A stretch of 64,000 bases of DNA from DASYDU01 sp050248495 (GTDB taxonomy: Bacteria; Planctomycetota; Planctomycetia; Pirellulales; Lacipirellulaceae), in assembly GCA_050248495.1 (NCBI GenBank), contig JBFWSG010000010.1, positions 62,001 through 126,000 on the forward strand, written 5' to 3'. Every line of letters begins with the position of its first letter. The first letter of the stretch is position 1. A model generated the notes under the pieces. The model made no database searches, was not told the origin of the DNA, and saw nothing but the letters and a program-made list of their open reading frames with translations. Both the position numbers and the translations under genes were made by a program. Positions 53,949-62,330 of the stretch are shown in pieces.

Positions 53949-54650
53949 CTACGAACGACGCCGCGCGACACCCGCCAGCGCGAGGCCCACCAAACCCAAG
54001 AGCGACAATGTCGCCGGCTCGGGCACGGCCGTGTACGACAACGCTCCGCCCGGTTGACCGGCCGCAGGCGTCATGTACGGACCCGGCCAATCGCTGATCG
54101 ACTGGCTCGGGTTGGCCAGCGAATCGTTGGCGCTGTCTTCGCCACCGCCGCCCGTGGTGTAGACGTCGAACTTGAACGACTGGCCCGCGCTCAAACCGAG
54201 CGAGGCCAATGTCGTCGTGATCGTCGTCGAGTTGCCAGCGAGCACCGGCACACCCTGGCCGTTCTGCGTCCACGAGCCGCCCGAGTAGGTCCAGGGCTGA
54301 AACCCGCCGCCGCTATCGACCCAGCTGCCGATCCAGGCGTCCATTTTGTCGGCCATGGCAATGTTGCGTCCCCAGCCGTTGCCCTTCGGCACGGTCGGAT
54401 CGCCGGTGCCGGCGCCGGTGTCGATGCCGACGCAATACTTGCCCCAATCAGCGGGCGAAGTGATGCTGGCGGCATTGACGTTGATCTTGAACGTAATGTT
54501 GGTCGCGTCGCTCGATACATCGACCGACGTGATATCCATGTGCGCGTTCCCGTCAAAGTTGTCGCCAACCGTGTCGAAGAACGACGCGCCGAGCGCGGGC
54601 GGACCGACCGCCAACGCCAGCAATAGCAAAGCACCTCGAAGTCGTCTCAT
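53949..54650 (-). CDS. PEP-CTERM protein of sigma/FecR cluster
   Basis: The product has 233 residues with a signal peptide (about 1-21). A single beta-rich domain begins DTVGDNFDGNAHMDITSVDV and resembles the secreted domains that planctomycetes attach to PEP-CTERM tails. It ends YTAVPEPATLSLLGLVG with ARRRS. AGGAG stands 7 nt before ATG 54650, which settles the start; the same frame stays open to 55565 but that part overlaps the FecR gene and has no protein features. It lies about 200 bp downstream of fecR and may be a product controlled by the sigma factor. Confidence 0.8.
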   Translation of the reverse strand: MRRLRGALLLLALAVGPPALGASFFDTVGDNFDGNAHMDITSVDVSSDATNITFKINVNAASITSPADWGKYCVGIDTGAGTGDPTVPKGNGWGRNIAMADKMDAWIGSWVDSGGGFQPWTYSGGSWTQNGQGVPVLAGNSTTITTTLASLGLSAGQSFKFDVYTTGGGGEDSANDSLANPSQSISDWPGPYMTPAAGQPGGALSYTAVPEPATLSLLGLVGLALAGVARRRS

Positions 54651-54757
54651 GAGCACACTCCTCACCAGGGAAAAGAAATAAACCATCAACGAATCAATAG
54701 CAGCCGCCTCGTTCTCGATCCGCCGCGCGCGATTCACCAGCGAACCGCGCCACGTTG

Positions 54758-54820
54758 AAAAGTTGCCTGCCTGAACGGCCAGCCGTCTGAAAGGCCAACC
54801 ATTCGAAAAGTTGTCCGCCC
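54758..54820 (-). promoter_or_regulatory. Tandem GAAAAGTTG motifs upstream of PEP-CTERM gene
   Basis: GAAAAGTTGCCTGCC (54758-54772) and GAAAAGTTGTCCGCC (54805-54819) stand 47 bp apart. Read on the minus strand they are GGCAGGCAACTTTTC and GGCGGACAACTTTTC. A third copy lies at 53823-53837. They could be recognition sites for the nearby ECF sigma factor. Confidence 0.35.
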
Positions 54821-54853
54821 GAAAAACCGATCCGCCCAAACCGCAAGTGCCAA

Positions 54854-56629
54854 CTACAGGGCCAACAGCCGCACCGAACCGCGCCGCGAGTCGGCCGCTG
54901 CGACGCCTGCCCCGAATGGCGCGATCGACTCGTCGAACCGTGCCATCCGCCGCAGCAACCGATCGGGCCCCCTGGAACGTCGCCCGGTGACCGCCAAAAA
55001 CGTCGTACCCACGCGAATCTCGTCGACCTCGTGGATTTTCGTGCCGTTGAAATTGCCCAGACTGATCCGATCGAACGCGAAATTGCCGAGCAGCGCCGCG
55101 TCCGCGTTGCAGGCCGATTCGTTGACCAGCGATTCGGGATTTCGATACACCGTCACGCGGTCGCGATTGTCGGCGCCGTATTCGATCTTGATCACGATGA
55201 AGTTGGTCGCGGTGTTCTCGTCGCCCAGCGACGGGAAGTTGTCCAGGGCGTAGGAGTTCGTGTTCGATGTGACCCCATAGCGGCAGCCTTCTGCGCCGTT
55301 GCCGACGCACAACACGCGGTTCGGATTGCCGTCGTTGTTGTGCAGCTCGACGCCGTAGAACACGTCGTCCAGCTGGTTGACCCGTTGCAGGAAGCTGAGA
55401 TAGACCGTCATCCCGTCGCGGCCGACGAGCCGGATGCCGTTCTGGTTTTCGACCAGCCCCGCGGCGTCGAACACGCCGCCGATCGACGTGCTCAGCGTGC
55501 GACGGATGCGGTTGTACTGGCCGGTCTGGACGGCGCGGTTCGAGATCGGCGAAATGCCTTCGCACTCTAGTCCGCCGGAAATCACGCGGTTCGTATCGCC
55601 CTTTTGATCGGCGGCATCGATGTTGGTCCAGGCCTCGGCCCAGCCGAAGCCGCCGTTCTGGCCCTGCAGCGGCCCTTCGGGATAGTTGAAATCTTCGTAT
55701 GCGTAGAGGCCGTCGTGCGGACCGGACACGACCGACAGCGAGCGGACGAATTCGTCATCGCGAGCCGGAATCCGGGCCACCATCGACGAGGCCGGCGTGA
55801 TCCGCGCCGCCTGCGACGTCCGCAGCTCCACGGTCCGCACCTGCTGGCCGGAGTCGTCGAGCAAATGGGCGTTTACGAGGCCCTTGAAAACGTGGACTTC
55901 GGTTTCACCGCCCTCGGCCAGAACGCCGAACTCGGTGCCCAGGTCCTCGACGTTGAGTCCGTTGGTCGCGACTTCGAAGCCGCGAGCCCGCTCGGGCACC
56001 ACGGCGGCGATCCGCCCCTCGTGGAGCTCGGCGAGGTCGGTCGCTTTGACGTCAAACTTCGCCGGTCCTTCGAGGACGACCTGCGCGCCATCGATGAACG
56101 TGACTTCCACGAGCCCCGCGGCGAGATCGAGCTTCTGCCCCGCGAAGAGCGTCGAGCCATAGCCGAGGTCTTGTGCCGGTCCGGTCCACAAGGAATTCCG
56201 CGTGGCCGTGATCTTCGCTACGGGAAGCGACAAATCGACGCCGTCGGCCGCGGCCGTGGCCAATTGGTCCGCTTGCGCGCCGTGCCGCGCCGCCAGGTAA
56301 GTGAGCCAACTGCTGCCGATCGCCACGCCCAACAGCGTCGCGGCGAGCGCCAACCAGGGAATCCGCGAGGCCGGAGCCGCCAGCATGGCCGCATGCGCGA
56401 GGTCCAGCTCGCGCTGTTCGATCTGGGCGGCGAGGCTCTCGCAGTCCAGACTTGCGTGCTGCGTGTACAGCTCGGCGTGCAGGAACATGTAATTGTTGTA
56501 GAACTGCCGGGCATCGGCATCCGCCGCGAGTAGCGCATTAAGGGCCGCCGCGTCCGCTTCGTTGATCGTGCCGTGGCAATGCTCGGCAAGCAGGCGGTAG
56601 AGCTCGTCTTGGGAATCGTGGTGCGTCAC
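54854..56629 (-). CDS. FecR-domain protein with C-terminal jelly-roll-like domain
   Basis: The product has 591 residues. The cytoplasmic N-terminus (1-85) is helical and starts DSQDELYRLLAEHCHGTI; a membrane helix lies near 93-115. The FecR domain (about 160-255) has GSTLFAGQKLDLAAGLVEV and TEFGVLAEGGETEVHVFKG. A LamG-like beta domain follows from about 310 to 550. The last 40 residues are basic and unlike the family. It should sense a surface event and hold the sigma factor. GTG start at 56629 overlaps the sigma stop (GTGA), a 4-bp coupling. Confidence 0.85.
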   Translation of the reverse strand: MTHHDSQDELYRLLAEHCHGTINEADAAALNALLAADADARQFYNNYMFLHAELYTQHASLDCESLAAQIEQRELDLAHAAMLAAPASRIPWLALAATLLGVAIGSSWLTYLAARHGAQADQLATAAADGVDLSLPVAKITATRNSLWTGPAQDLGYGSTLFAGQKLDLAAGLVEVTFIDGAQVVLEGPAKFDVKATDLAELHEGRIAAVVPERARGFEVATNGLNVEDLGTEFGVLAEGGETEVHVFKGLVNAHLLDDSGQQVRTVELRTSQAARITPASSMVARIPARDDEFVRSLSVVSGPHDGLYAYEDFNYPEGPLQGQNGGFGWAEAWTNIDAADQKGDTNRVISGGLECEGISPISNRAVQTGQYNRIRRTLSTSIGGVFDAAGLVENQNGIRLVGRDGMTVYLSFLQRVNQLDDVFYGVELHNNDGNPNRVLCVGNGAEGCRYGVTSNTNSYALDNFPSLGDENTATNFIVIKIEYGADNRDRVTVYRNPESLVNESACNADAALLGNFAFDRISLGNFNGTKIHEVDEIRVGTTFLAVTGRRSRGPDRLLRRMARFDESIAPFGAGVAAADSRRGSVRLLAL

Positions 56630-57228
56630 GAGAGTCCCTCCACGGCCAGGGTCCGCTCGATGCACTGGTACAAGGCCCGCCGAATGCGATTCAGCGCTTT
56701 GTAGACGGTGTTGATCGGCCGCCCCAATTCTTCGGCCGCCGTTTTGAACGACTGCCGGCTGTCGCCGTAGCAGCGATCGACCAGGTGCCGGTCGTTTTCG
56801 GGAAGCTTCTTCAGGCAGCCGCGGAGCGCATCGCGGCGGGACTCGAGCAGGTCGACGCGTTCGACGGCATCATGAGACAACAGGTCGACGACGACGTCGC
56901 TCAACTGCGGACCCACCCGTCGGCGCTGGCGGCGATATCGTTGAACCTGATGGTGCGCGATCACGCTGACCCACTTCACAAAATCGGTGTTGAGTTGAAA
57001 CGTCTCATGCTCCCGCCAGAGCACGACGCAAACTTCCTGAAACACTTCCTCCGCCGCGGCGGAGCTGCCCAACAACGAGACGAGATAACCGAACAGCCAG
57101 CGATCGTGCTGCGCGAAGAGCCGGGCGAATGCATCGCGCTGCCGGTCTTCGCGCTCCGTTTCGTCGCGCGGAGCCGGCGCCGCGCCGAATTCTTCCGGTC
57201 CAAATGACTCGTGAGGACCGTCCGCCAT
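56626..57228 (-). CDS. ECF sigma factor
   Basis: The product has 200 residues. Region 2 starts FARLFAQHDRWLFGYLVSLL with EEVFQEVCVVLWR, and region 4 has KTAAEELGRPINTVYKALNR as its helix-turn-helix. The group is close to the planctomycete/verrucomicrobial ECF type commonly linked to FecR proteins. It is read together with the FecR gene through a 4-bp overlap. A perfect 8-bp inverted repeat lies about 80-115 bp upstream of its start. Confidence 0.9.
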   Translation of the reverse strand: MADGPHESFGPEEFGAAPAPRDETEREDRQRDAFARLFAQHDRWLFGYLVSLLGSSAAAEEVFQEVCVVLWREHETFQLNTDFVKWVSVIAHHQVQRYRRQRRRVGPQLSDVVVDLLSHDAVERVDLLESRRDALRGCLKKLPENDRHLVDRCYGDSRQSFKTAAEELGRPINTVYKALNRIRRALYQCIERTLAVEGLS

Positions 57229-57309
57229 GGACCCTGCCTACGCCGCCCCAATGCGCTCCCCTGCACTACCGTTAGGCGCGCGACGGCGGGAATTGGTATC
57301 GAAAAGTCA

Positions 57310-57344
57310 CGCGGGGATTAAAAATTTCCGCAAGCCTCCCCGCG
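57310..57344. promoter_or_regulatory. Inverted repeat upstream of sigma gene
   Basis: CGCGGGGA (57310-57317) and TCCCCGCG (57337-57344) are perfect inverted copies with a 19-nt AT-rich centre. The site could be an operator or a leader hairpin. A GAAAAGT sequence at 57301-57307 lies directly beside it. The rest of the 254-bp gap to the LacI gene shows nothing else. Confidence 0.4.
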
Positions 57345-57482
57345 ATTAACTTCACTATGGACAGTAAATCCAAATGCGGCAATGTTTTGCGCCCCGTCAA
57401 GAGAGGGGCTTAGAGGCCGCGGACTGAGCGTCAAATCGACGCAGATGGAGTCGCGGATAAGGAAGTGCGCCAATTCGGCACA

Positions 57483-58541
57483 CTACGCCTTGGGAGGTGC
57501 GGCGGTTGATTTGCGAACGATCAGATCGGCGCTCGCCTTGATGATGGTCGGTTCGCCGCTATCTTCCACTTCGCCGGAGATGCGATCCATGATCAGCTGT
57601 GCCGCCAGCCGGCCGATTTCGTACGGCTTTTGCCGCATCGTGGTGAGCGGCGGCTCCATTTCCGCCGCAAAGTCGAGGTCGGCGAAACCGACCACCGACA
57701 GCTGCTCCGGAATCTTGCGGCCCAATTCGGCCGCGGCGCGGTAGACCGAAAGGGCTTCGTGGTCGGTCACGGCGAACACGGCCGTCGGCTGCAGCTCGTC
57801 GGTGAGCAGCTCGCGCGCCACTTCGACGCCGTTGCTGCCCTGTTCGTTGAGGTGCCAACTCTTGACCCGCACACCCTTGCCTTTTTCGGCGGCCGCCTCA
57901 AACGTACTCCGCCGCCGTACGGCCCAGGTCTGCGTCGGAGATTCGCGGCTCGACAGGCAGGCGATCCGGCGATGGCCCAAATCGAGCAGGTGCTCGGCCA
58001 CCACGGCCGTGGCCTGCTCTTCGTCGGTCTCCACCGAATCGGCAACCGTCGAATAGTGGTCAATCACGGCGACCGGCACGCGCCGCTCGACGAACTCCGG
58101 AAAGTGATGGTAGTAAGCCAGGCCAAATGTCGGCCACATGATCAGGCCGTCCACCCGGCGATCGAGCAGCCGATTGATTTGCTTCTTTCCCTCCGAGTCG
58201 CCCTCTTCGAAGTGGGGCATCCGCTCGAGGTTGCCAGTCCAGACGGTGATCGGCAGATAGTCGGCCGCCGAGAGTGCGTCGTGAATGCCCGATAGGACGC
58301 TGACCCAGAACGAGTCGAACGGCGGAATCATCACGCCGATCGTCTGGGTGCGGCCGGTCTGCATGCCGTTCACCAGCAGATTCCGCCGCCAGCCCAGCTG
58401 CCGCGACGCCTCCAGTACGCGGCGGCACGTTTCGTCGCCAAACCGCTCGCGGTCGCCCCGCAGAATGCGGCTGGCCGCGGCGAGCGATACATTCGCGGCC
58501 TTGGCAACGTCCTTGAGGCGGGGAACGGACGGATTACTCAT
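57483..58541 (-). CDS. LacI-family regulator of mannan locus
   Basis: The product has 352 residues. The N-terminal LacI helix-turn-helix is RLKDVAKAANVSLAAASRIL, followed by a periplasmic-binding-protein-like effector domain (from about TIGVMIPPF) with the usual VFAVTDHEAL and VVGFADLDF segments. ATG 58541 gives a normal LacI N-terminus; an in-frame ATG 22 codons upstream is less likely. It is divergent from the GH130 gene, with a perfect 12-bp palindrome between them, the expected arrangement for an autoregulated local repressor. Confidence 0.92.
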   Translation of the reverse strand: MSNPSVPRLKDVAKAANVSLAAASRILRGDRERFGDETCRRVLEASRQLGWRRNLLVNGMQTGRTQTIGVMIPPFDSFWVSVLSGIHDALSAADYLPITVWTGNLERMPHFEEGDSEGKKQINRLLDRRVDGLIMWPTFGLAYYHHFPEFVERRVPVAVIDHYSTVADSVETDEEQATAVVAEHLLDLGHRRIACLSSRESPTQTWAVRRRSTFEAAAEKGKGVRVKSWHLNEQGSNGVEVARELLTDELQPTAVFAVTDHEALSVYRAAAELGRKIPEQLSVVGFADLDFAAEMEPPLTTMRQKPYEIGRLAAQLIMDRISGEVEDSGEPTIIKASADLIVRKSTAAPPKA

Positions 58542-58610
58542 ATTCGGGGCGACTGACAAAAGGTGTACGCGGCTGACCACCCGTCGGTGGACATCGTTGT
58601 AACCCATGGC

Positions 58611-58622
58611 TAAACTAGTTTA
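58611..58622. promoter_or_regulatory. LacI operator candidate
   Basis: TAAACTAGTTTA is a perfect 12-bp palindrome with the central CTAG/CG-like symmetry common in LacI-type operators. It lies 70 bp before the LacI start and 125 bp before the GH130 start. A weaker 9-of-12 match, TAAAGTATTTGA, lies at 59906-59917 before the symporter gene. Confidence 0.6.
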
Positions 58623-58746
58623 CGGCTGAACACTTTCCACTTTAGCCCGCCGCCGAGGTAGCTGTCAAATTGCCGCTATCCCGCACGATTATGGTCTATT
58701 CACGCATTGTCGACGGCGCTCACGAGGAAAACCTAGGAATTCTCAG

Positions 58747-59820
58747 ATGAAGAGTGATGTTCAGCCCGTGGGCCGCACCGAACGAACGGCAACGGCGGAG
58801 CAATTGAAAGCGGCGGCTGGACGAAGTGGAACCAATGGTGCGGCAGCAACCGCGCAGATCCCCTGGCAGGAGCGCCCGGCCGGATCGCAGGCCCTCCTCT
58901 GGCGTCATTCGGCGAACCCCATCATCGGGCGGCACCACCTGCCGTGCGTGCAGGGCGTGTACAACAGCGCGGTGGCTCCCTACGGCGACGGCTTTGTCGG
59001 CGTCTTTCGCTTCGAAACGACGAATCGTTTCCCCCACCTCCATCTAGGGTGGAGCGACGACGGCCTCGACTGGCACATCGAGCCCAAGCCGATCCAATTC
59101 GCCAGCGGTGATCCTGGCGAGGCCAGCGACTACGCCTACGATCCGCGCGTCGTGAAGATCGATTCGACCTACTACATCACCTGGTGCGGCGGTCATTGCG
59201 GCCCGACGATCAGCGTCGCCGCCACGAAGGATTTCCAGCGCTTCGACCGGTTGGAAAACGCCTTCTTGCCGTTCAACCGCAATGGCGTGTTGTTTCCCCG
59301 CAAAATCGGCGGCAAGTTCATGATGCTCAGCCGTCCGAGCGACAACGGCCACACGCCATTCGGCGACATTTACATCAGCCAGAGCCCGGACATGGTCCAC
59401 TGGGGTATGCACCGTCTGGTGATGCGCCGCGGCGGCGACCAGGTCGGGCAGTGGTGGCAGCGCACCAAGATCGGCGCGGGGCCGATTCCGATCGAGATCG
59501 AGGACGGCTGGCTGATGATTTATCACGGCGTGATGGACACCTGCAACGGCTTCGTCTACAGCATGGGCGCCGCGATCCTCGACCGCGACGAACCGTGGCG
59601 CGTCCTCTATCGCACCAATCAGCACATCATGACTCCTGAGGCGGACTACGAAGTCTTCGGCCATGTGCCGAACGTCGTGTTCCCGTGTGCTGCCCTGTGC
59701 GATCCAAAACAGCAGCGGCTGGCGATCTACTATGGCGCGGCGGACACGTTTTCCTGCGTGGCGTACGCCCATCTCGACGAGCTCGTCGCATTCACGAAAG
59801 AGAACTCGGCCGTGTTCTAA
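58747..59820 (+). CDS. GH130 mannoside phosphorylase-like enzyme
   Basis: The product has 357 residues. After an Ala/Thr-rich leader of about 40 residues the five-bladed propeller begins HSANPIIGRHHLPCVQGVYNSAV. The conserved segments YDPRVVKIDSTYYITW, FPRKIGGKFMMLSRPS and WQRTKIGAGPIPIEIEDGWL fit GH130, where an Asp in the first is the expected general acid. Family members phosphorolyse beta-mannosides such as mannobiose or mannosyl-glucose. There is no signal peptide, so it should work in the cytoplasm on imported sugars. Confidence 0.9.
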   Translation: MKSDVQPVGRTERTATAEQLKAAAGRSGTNGAAATAQIPWQERPAGSQALLWRHSANPIIGRHHLPCVQGVYNSAVAPYGDGFVGVFRFETTNRFPHLHLGWSDDGLDWHIEPKPIQFASGDPGEASDYAYDPRVVKIDSTYYITWCGGHCGPTISVAATKDFQRFDRLENAFLPFNRNGVLFPRKIGGKFMMLSRPSDNGHTPFGDIYISQSPDMVHWGMHRLVMRRGGDQVGQWWQRTKIGAGPIPIEIEDGWLMIYHGVMDTCNGFVYSMGAAILDRDEPWRVLYRTNQHIMTPEADYEVFGHVPNVVFPCAALCDPKQQRLAIYYGAADTFSCVAYAHLDELVAFTKENSAVF

Positions 59821-59970
59821 CGCGGTTGAGCGTTTGCTCGTGCGAGCTTGCCGCGCGCTCCCAATCGCAACACGAAACAACTTGCATCGCACCGCGCGAA
59901 TTCATTAAAGTATTTGAATCGGTCGGCGGCTCTTCCCTATCTCTTCGCGGCACGATCACGGCGGTGGTAA

Positions 59971-62184
59971 ATGACGGTCAGTCCCGTTGATATCGCGATC
60001 CTGCTCACCTATTTCGCGATCACGATCATCGCCGGCTTCTGGGTTTCCAAACGGGGCTCGCACGATCTCGACTCGTATTTTCTGGGCGGCAAATCGCTGC
60101 CGTGGAATCTGCTCGGCATCTCCGATGCCTCGGGAATGTTCGACATCGCGGGCACGATGCTGATGGTCTACTGGCTCTTTGCCTACGGGCTCAAAAGCGT
60201 CTGGCTGCCGTTTTTGTGGCCGGTGTTCAATCAGGTATTTCTGATGATGTTCTTGAGCGCCTGGCTGCGGCGCTCGAACGTGCTCACCGGCGCCGAATGG
60301 ATCCAGTTTCGGTTTGGCCGCGGGACGGGGGCCAATCTCGCCCACCTGAGCGTCGTGTTCTTCGCGCTGGTGAACACAATCGGTTTGCTGTCGTTTGCGT
60401 TCAAAGGGATCGGCAAGTTTGCCGCGACCATGCTCCCCTGGCAGCTTACGTCGCAAACCGACGGGCTATTGAGCAACGAAAACGTCTATGCAATCGTGAT
60501 CCTGCTGGTGACGAGCATCTATGTGATCAAGGGGGGCATGGTGAGCGTCGTGATCACGGAGGTGATGCAATTCACGATCCTCACTGTGACGTCCATCATC
60601 ATCGGCCTGATTGCCATCTCCAAAGTTTCTCCGGACGTTATCGCCGGCGCCGTCCCCAAGGACTGGTTCAATCCATTTTTTGGCCTGCGGCTCAGCCTGG
60701 ATTGGACGGGGATTTTTGACTCGGTGAACGATTCACTGCGGGCCGACGGCAACGAATGGTTCGGCATCGTGTTCGGCTTGATGTTCTTCAAAGGCGTGCT
60801 GGCGAGCCTTGCCGGCCCGGCGCCGAATTACGACATGCAGCGGGTGCTCGCCACGCGGAATCCCCGCGAGGCCTGCCTGATGAACGGCATGGTCTGCACC
60901 GTTTTGTATTTTCCGCGGTACATGATGATCACCGGCATCACGGTGCTGGCGATCGCGTTCTGTCTGCCGGAACTGCGGGCGATGGAGCATCCGGACTTCG
61001 AGAAATTGCTGCCGATCGTGCTGGCCAAGAGCGTGCCGGCGGGCGTCGTCGGCTTGCTTTTGGCCGGCCTCTTGGCGGCATTCATGTCGAACTTCGCCGC
61101 CACGATCAACGCCGCCCCGGCGTACCTCGTGAACGACATCTACAAGCGCTTCATCAATCCGCATTCATCGGGCCGCACGGATGTGATGCTTAGCCGCGTG
61201 GCTTCCCTTGCGGTGCTCTTGGTCGGGATCGGCGTGGGGCTTGCGGTGACGCGGATCATGGACATGACGCTGTGGATCACGGGCGCACTCTACAGCGGTT
61301 ATGTGATGGCGAACGTGCTCAAATGGATCTGGTGGCGCTTCAACGGCTATGGCTATTTCTGGGGCATGATGGCCGGCATCGTCGGCGCGATGCTGATTCC
61401 CGTAGCCGTTCAGGAGTGGCGTGACAGCCGCCCGCCTGAATTTGTTGAAGCCGATGTCATCGATCTGCCAGGAATCGCTGCCAGACTTCAATCACCAAAG
61501 TCGACTAGCGGAATCGAGCAGTATGTTCGCCAAGAGCTATCGCCAGCGACCATAACTCGACTGCATGACCACCGTGGCGGAACCGATCCAGAATTGGCGA
61601 CGTCGATTGCACGCGACTTGAATCGGATCATTCAAGGCGACTCGATCTATGACAAAGAACGCTTCACAGGAATTGTGCTGTTGGGGCGGACCAACGACAC
61701 GCTAAATTCACAACCAACCGGACAAGATGCGGTGATTTTGAATCGGATGCTTTTGGAAAGCGCGTTCTCCCAGAGCCTGGCGAACAAATTCATCTATCAC
61801 CTCAACCCGGTGTTCTTCATGCCGGCCTTGATCGCACTTTCGCTAATCGGCTGCTTGGTTGGCACTCATTTCAGCGTTCCCGAAGACCGCGCGATCCTCA
61901 AGCATTTCTACCGCACCACTCGGCCCTGGGGCTTCTGGCGACCGATTCGAGACGAGATCATGCGCGAGGACCCGTCGTTCGAACCTAACCGCGATTTTGC
62001 CAAAGATGCAATTAATGTAATCGTGGGAATCGTTTGGCAGACGTGCCTCACGGCGCTGCCGATCTTTCTCGTGCTCCGGCAATGGGACTGGTTCTGGCCG
62101 ACGCTTGCGATCCTAGCGGTCACGAGCGTGTTCATCAAATTCAACTGGTACGACAAACTCCCCGCCGCGGATATCGGCGCCTAA
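59971..62184 (+). CDS. Sodium/solute symporter of mannan locus, with a 120-residue insertion
   Basis: The product has 737 residues. The SSS core (about 1-480) starts IAILLTYFAITIIAGFWVSK and shows the SDASGMFDIAG region in helix 1-2. Between about residues 485 and 605 lies a hydrophilic insertion (RDSRPPEFVEADV to SQSLANKFIYH) before three more helices. Its coding DNA (about 61424-61790) looks lower in GC than its surroundings. By position it should import manno-oligosaccharides. It lies 150 bp after the GH130 gene. A palindromic element with a T-run follows the stop. Confidence 0.88.
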   Translation: MTVSPVDIAILLTYFAITIIAGFWVSKRGSHDLDSYFLGGKSLPWNLLGISDASGMFDIAGTMLMVYWLFAYGLKSVWLPFLWPVFNQVFLMMFLSAWLRRSNVLTGAEWIQFRFGRGTGANLAHLSVVFFALVNTIGLLSFAFKGIGKFAATMLPWQLTSQTDGLLSNENVYAIVILLVTSIYVIKGGMVSVVITEVMQFTILTVTSIIIGLIAISKVSPDVIAGAVPKDWFNPFFGLRLSLDWTGIFDSVNDSLRADGNEWFGIVFGLMFFKGVLASLAGPAPNYDMQRVLATRNPREACLMNGMVCTVLYFPRYMMITGITVLAIAFCLPELRAMEHPDFEKLLPIVLAKSVPAGVVGLLLAGLLAAFMSNFAATINAAPAYLVNDIYKRFINPHSSGRTDVMLSRVASLAVLLVGIGVGLAVTRIMDMTLWITGALYSGYVMANVLKWIWWRFNGYGYFWGMMAGIVGAMLIPVAVQEWRDSRPPEFVEADVIDLPGIAARLQSPKSTSGIEQYVRQELSPATITRLHDHRGGTDPELATSIARDLNRIIQGDSIYDKERFTGIVLLGRTNDTLNSQPTGQDAVILNRMLLESAFSQSLANKFIYHLNPVFFMPALIALSLIGCLVGTHFSVPEDRAILKHFYRTTRPWGFWRPIRDEIMREDPSFEPNRDFAKDAINVIVGIVWQTCLTALPIFLVLRQWDWFWPTLAILAVTSVFIKFNWYDKLPAADIGA

Positions 62185-62202
62185 CAATTGTCATTCGTTC
62201 TC

Positions 62203-62296
62203 TTTGCCGCAGATTGCGCAGATGGCCATAGATTGGTAACAATAGCCTCACCATCGTCTTCCACATCTGCGGAAATCTGCGACATCTGCGGCAAAA
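62203..62296. repeat. 94-bp palindromic element acting as possible terminator
   Basis: TTTGCCGCAGATTGCGCAGA begins the left arm (62203-62225). ATCTGCGACATCTGCGGCAA lies in the right arm (62275-62296), matching in inverse except for a few bases. A further ATCTGCGG unit is present (62265-62272). It is followed by TTTTTTT (62298-62304), which would make it an efficient terminator for the symporter gene. Confidence 0.75.
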
Positions 62297-62330
62297 GTTT
62301 TTTTGTTGGATTGCCAAGAAAGGGGTTGCT

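Noticed and set aside
54651..55565. Upstream part of a long open frame ending at 53949
   Set aside because: It overlaps the FecR gene in another frame and is Arg/Gly-rich without protein features; a signal peptide and AGGAG at 54650 mark the true start.
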